DNA of 64,000 nucleotides from Plantago major (Eukaryota; Streptophyta; Magnoliopsida; Lamiales; Plantaginaceae), in contig CM048840.1 of assembly GCA_026545765.1 (NCBI GenBank), forward strand, positions 14,822,765 through 14,886,764, read 5' to 3'. The notes under the pieces were generated by a model. The model searched no databases and was not told where the DNA came from. It worked only from the letters and a program-made list of their open reading frames with translations. Position numbers and translations under genes: made by a program. Below, piece after piece: positions 61,751 to 64,000 of the stretch. Position 1 is the stretch's first letter. Each line of letters begins with the position of its first letter.

Positions 61751-61896
61751 GTCAAATTCTTATTGACAACTCTCATCAAAGCTCCACAAGCCAAGATGCA
61801 AAGTCCCAATTGTCCATGAGCTGCACAAGTCAACCATTACAGATCACAGAAGCCCACAACCAAGAAAATAACATGATAAGTATTCCACATTTGACC
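61751..61896 (+). promoter_or_regulatory. W-box cluster upstream of the PGIP-like gene
   Basis: Four W-box cores (TTGAC or its complement GTCAA) lie at 61751, 61763, 61829 and 61891 (TTGACC), about 115–260 bp before the ATG. W-boxes bind WRKY factors in defence genes. The cluster is seen; regulation is inferred. Confidence 0.5.
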
Positions 61897-62011
61897 AAAT
61901 CCCTAATGTAATAATGTTAGCATAATCTTCATGATATTCAACTCCATTTATAGAACTAGTTTCCAACTCTTTTTCATCACTACACTTTCCAATTCTCACA
62001 AAATCACAGCA

Positions 62012-62995
62012 ATGCTACTACCACTTCTCTTCCTTCTACTCCCTATACTCTCAGCAGCAACTGGCCACTGTCACGCTGACGACAGGGCCGCACTGCTAGC
62101 GTTCAAATCCAGTTTCTCGAATCCAAATCCATTCCCCTCGTGGAACCCCGATTCCGATTGCTGTAGCTGGTACGGCGTAGAATGCAACGAAACAACAGAA
62201 TACGTTATCGGCCTTGACATAACATCATACGACCTCAATGGCACAATTCCGTCAATTGTGAAGCTAAAACACCTTCAGCATCTCCGACTCCACAAAATCC
62301 CGAACCTCACTGGTTCGATCCCATCGTCAATCCAGGAATTATCACAGTTAACGTACCTAGTCATAAGTTGGACGAACGTATCAGGTCCTGTCCCTGATTT
62401 TCTTAAAAATCTCAAAAATCTTTTCTATCTTGATCTTTCATTTAACCGTTTATCTGGTTCGATCCCGCCTTCTCTTGCAACACTTCCTGCTCTCTACGCG
62501 ATCGATCTCAGTAGAAACCAATTAACCGGCCCAATCCCTGAATCATTCGGCCACTTCCAAGGTGAAAATCCAGCTCTTATCTTATCTCACAATCTCTTAT
62601 CAGGTGACATTCCAGCTTCCTTATCTAAGGTGAACTTCTCTCAAGTTGACATTTCAAGAAACAACTTATCAGGAGATGCATCTGTGTTTTTCGGGAAGGG
62701 AAAGACCACTAGCAGCATTATCATTTCGAGGAACAGTTTCGCGTTCGACCTTTCGAAAGTGGGCTTCATGGACTCATTGGTTGCGTTGGACATATCCCAT
62801 AACAAAATATATGGAAACATCCCAAAGCAGATTGTTGAAGCTGTGTATCTACAGCAGCTGAATGTAACTTACAACAGATTGTGTGGTGAAATCCCAACTG
62901 GATGGAAGTTGAGGTTCCGGTCCGAAAATTGGTATAGTTCCTCATTCTTTCATAATAGATGTTTATGTGGAGTCCCATTAGAGCCATGCAAGTGA
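62012..62995 (+). CDS. Polygalacturonase-inhibiting protein-like LRR protein
   Basis: 327 codons from the ATG at 62012. An upstream in-frame ATG at 61931 would add 27 residues before the signal peptide, so I prefer 62012. Signal peptide about 1–19 (LLPLLFLLLPILSAA), LRRNT cap with Cys (CHADDRAALLAFKSSF, DSDCCSWYGVECN), about ten 24-residue extracytoplasmic LRRs of the LxxLxxLxLSxNxLxGxIP type (for example LFYLDLSFNRLSGSIPPSLA) and the C-terminal cap ending CLCGVPLEPCK. Length, caps and lack of introns and transmembrane segment match PGIPs, which are secreted to the cell wall and inhibit fungal and insect polygalacturonases. Inhibitory activity cannot be read from sequence; a FLOR1-like role is the alternative. 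An AATAAA lies near 63105. Convergent with NRPA2. Confidence 0.9.
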   Translation: MLLPLLFLLLPILSAATGHCHADDRAALLAFKSSFSNPNPFPSWNPDSDCCSWYGVECNETTEYVIGLDITSYDLNGTIPSIVKLKHLQHLRLHKIPNLTGSIPSSIQELSQLTYLVISWTNVSGPVPDFLKNLKNLFYLDLSFNRLSGSIPPSLATLPALYAIDLSRNQLTGPIPESFGHFQGENPALILSHNLLSGDIPASLSKVNFSQVDISRNNLSGDASVFFGKGKTTSSIIISRNSFAFDLSKVGFMDSLVALDISHNKIYGNIPKQIVEAVYLQQLNVTYNRLCGEIPTGWKLRFRSENWYSSSFFHNRCLCGVPLEPCK

Positions 62996-63269
62996 TGGAT
63001 ATCTGATCTGTTTTGCTACCGATGTGATGAGGTTTATCTGTAACTAAATGATTTTGTTTGATACTGCTTCTGTTCTATCATAAAGGAAAGGAAAAAACAA
63101 TGTAATAAACCATAGTGTACTATATTATGAAGTTAATATCAGATGACATCCATAAATGTTTGGAACTGTACCTAAATAATAAACATGTCTTAAACCAAGC
63201 CACAAAACTTTGTAAGAAACACCATAAGTGTTATGGGTAGCTAAGCTAATGTACAGTCTGACAGATTCT
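62996..63269. other. Shared 3' flank of PGIP-like gene and NRPA2
   Basis: Short convergent 3' region with a candidate polyadenylation signal for the plus gene near 63105. No gene. Confidence 0.5.
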
Positions 63270-63689
63270 TCAAGCTCCTCTTCCATTACTTAACTGGAGA
63301 GTCATCTTTATGTTCATGGCAGCCAATTCTGCGGCTAGGTATCTGAACACATAAGGCATAGCAACAGTCTCCATTCCTTTACTAGTATTGCAGGCCACAC
63401 ATTTAACCTTTTTGGGTAATCGTATGGGCGGAAGGCCACTGCCCATTTTATCTCGTATGTCCTTTGCGGGTGACTTGGCGATACTGGTTGTTAAGACGCT
63501 TCCACAGATGGAGCACACATCTGCAACATGATAGTCAGAACTTGAGTGGAGCCTATCGTGTAATAAGTATGCAGTGCCGTGAGCTAGAAGAGAATCTCGC
63601 TCCATTTCTCCAAACCGGATACCTCCACCGCGCTTTCTTCCTTTAATGGGCTGTCGAGTGACCTGATCAACCATCCCCGTCGAACGGAC
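63270..63689 (-). CDS. NRPA2: RNA polymerase I second-largest subunit, last exon (partial gene)
   Basis: The last exon opens after an AG acceptor (63691–63690 on minus) and reads VRSTGMVDQVTRQPIKGRKR, then GGGIRFGEMERDSLLAHGTA, the conserved C-terminal clamp and switch region of all multi-subunit polymerase second-largest subunits. A zinc-binding pair follows, CSIC and CVAC. The end reads TSKGMETVAMPYVFRYLAAE and LAAMNIKMTLQL. The KVKCVACNTSKGMETVAMPY type of C-terminus points to Pol I rather than Pol II, IV or V or III. Pol I makes the large rRNA precursor in the nucleolus. 139 codons plus stop are visible; the rest of the gene lies right of the window. Confidence 0.88.
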   Translation of the reverse strand, partial: VRSTGMVDQVTRQPIKGRKRGGGIRFGEMERDSLLAHGTAYLLHDRLHSSSDYHVADVCSICGSVLTTSIAKSPAKDIRDKMGSGLPPIRLPKKVKCVACNTSKGMETVAMPYVFRYLAAELAAMNIKMTLQLSNGRGA

Positions 63690-64000
63690 CTAACAACAAA
63701 TGGAGACCAGGTTACATAATAGCCTTACAAGTTCTCTAGTAACCAGAGTACATGATATGAAACTTCACTCCTCAAATGCTCAAACAAGCTAATAAGCAAT
63801 CTCTTCCCAGAATATATAATTTGGTAATCATATGATAGAGTAAAATATAAGGACTGTGACTACACTTATTAGCAAATTGCTTAATTTAAAGAGTAAATTT
63901 CACAAAGGCCTGTATATGGGTTTTTACATAGATTCCATCACACTGTGCAGGAGATTACACTCTTTCAGTAGGGATAATGATGCACAAAATCCCTGCAGCA
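63690..64000 (-). other. Intron of NRPA2 to the window edge
   Basis: No coding similarity was recognised on minus. It is most simply the last intron of the NRPA2 gene. Confidence 0.5.

Noticed and set aside
61931..62011. Upstream ATG that would extend the PGIP-like protein by 27 residues
   Set aside because: It would bury the signal peptide behind a non-hydrophobic stretch; the ATG at 62012 gives a normal signal peptide.

Overview
The window is nuclear DNA of a flowering plant, very probably a eudicot. The supports are GT–AG multi-intron genes, a plant-type histone H3.1 promoter, plant-only families (MCTP with a PRT_C tail, a PGIP-like LRR protein) and plant transposon families. I cannot name the species.

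Region 1 (1–34.3 kb) is almost entirely transposable elements, with one intact gene. Two copies of one CACTA (En/Spm-like) family lie in the same orientation: copy 1 (1–3570, left end outside the window) and copy 2 (10637–16239, both termini and a GGT target duplication). Copy 1 interrupts a mariner-like transposase pseudogene. Copy 2 sits 30 bp from the 3' end of a Helitron whose uninterrupted paralogue lies at 34062–34100. Several Helitrons, one with a decayed RepHel gene (about 18.3–23.2 kb, minus), fill 16–34 kb, with LINE/RNase H fragments, MITEs and microsatellites. The intact gene is an intronless histone H3.1 (6505–6915, minus) with octamer and E2F sites upstream.

Region 2 (34.7–64 kb) is gene-rich. 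It holds a CLU/FRIENDLY (FMT) mitochondrial-distribution gene (+, 28 coding exons, 36063–48249); a convergent mitochondrial DnaJ of GFA2 type (minus, 18 exons, 49327–54579); an intronless four-C2 MCTP (minus, 55783–58896); a 1.9-kb hAT-like element with an 8-bp target duplication (59239–61152); a PGIP-like LRR gene (+, 62012–62995) behind a W-box cluster; and the last exon of NRPA2, the second-largest subunit of RNA polymerase I (minus, 63270–63689). My exon chains for FMT (4392 nt) and the DnaJ gene (1278 nt) were assembled by hand and both close in frame.

There is no operon-like logic. The neighbouring FMT and DnaJ genes both concern mitochondria and converge with about 1.1 kb between stop codons. 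I saw no clearly new biological system. The most distinctive signals are a 97-bp tandem array of covarying stem-loops inside the CACTA elements, and the nested insertions with a readable empty site.
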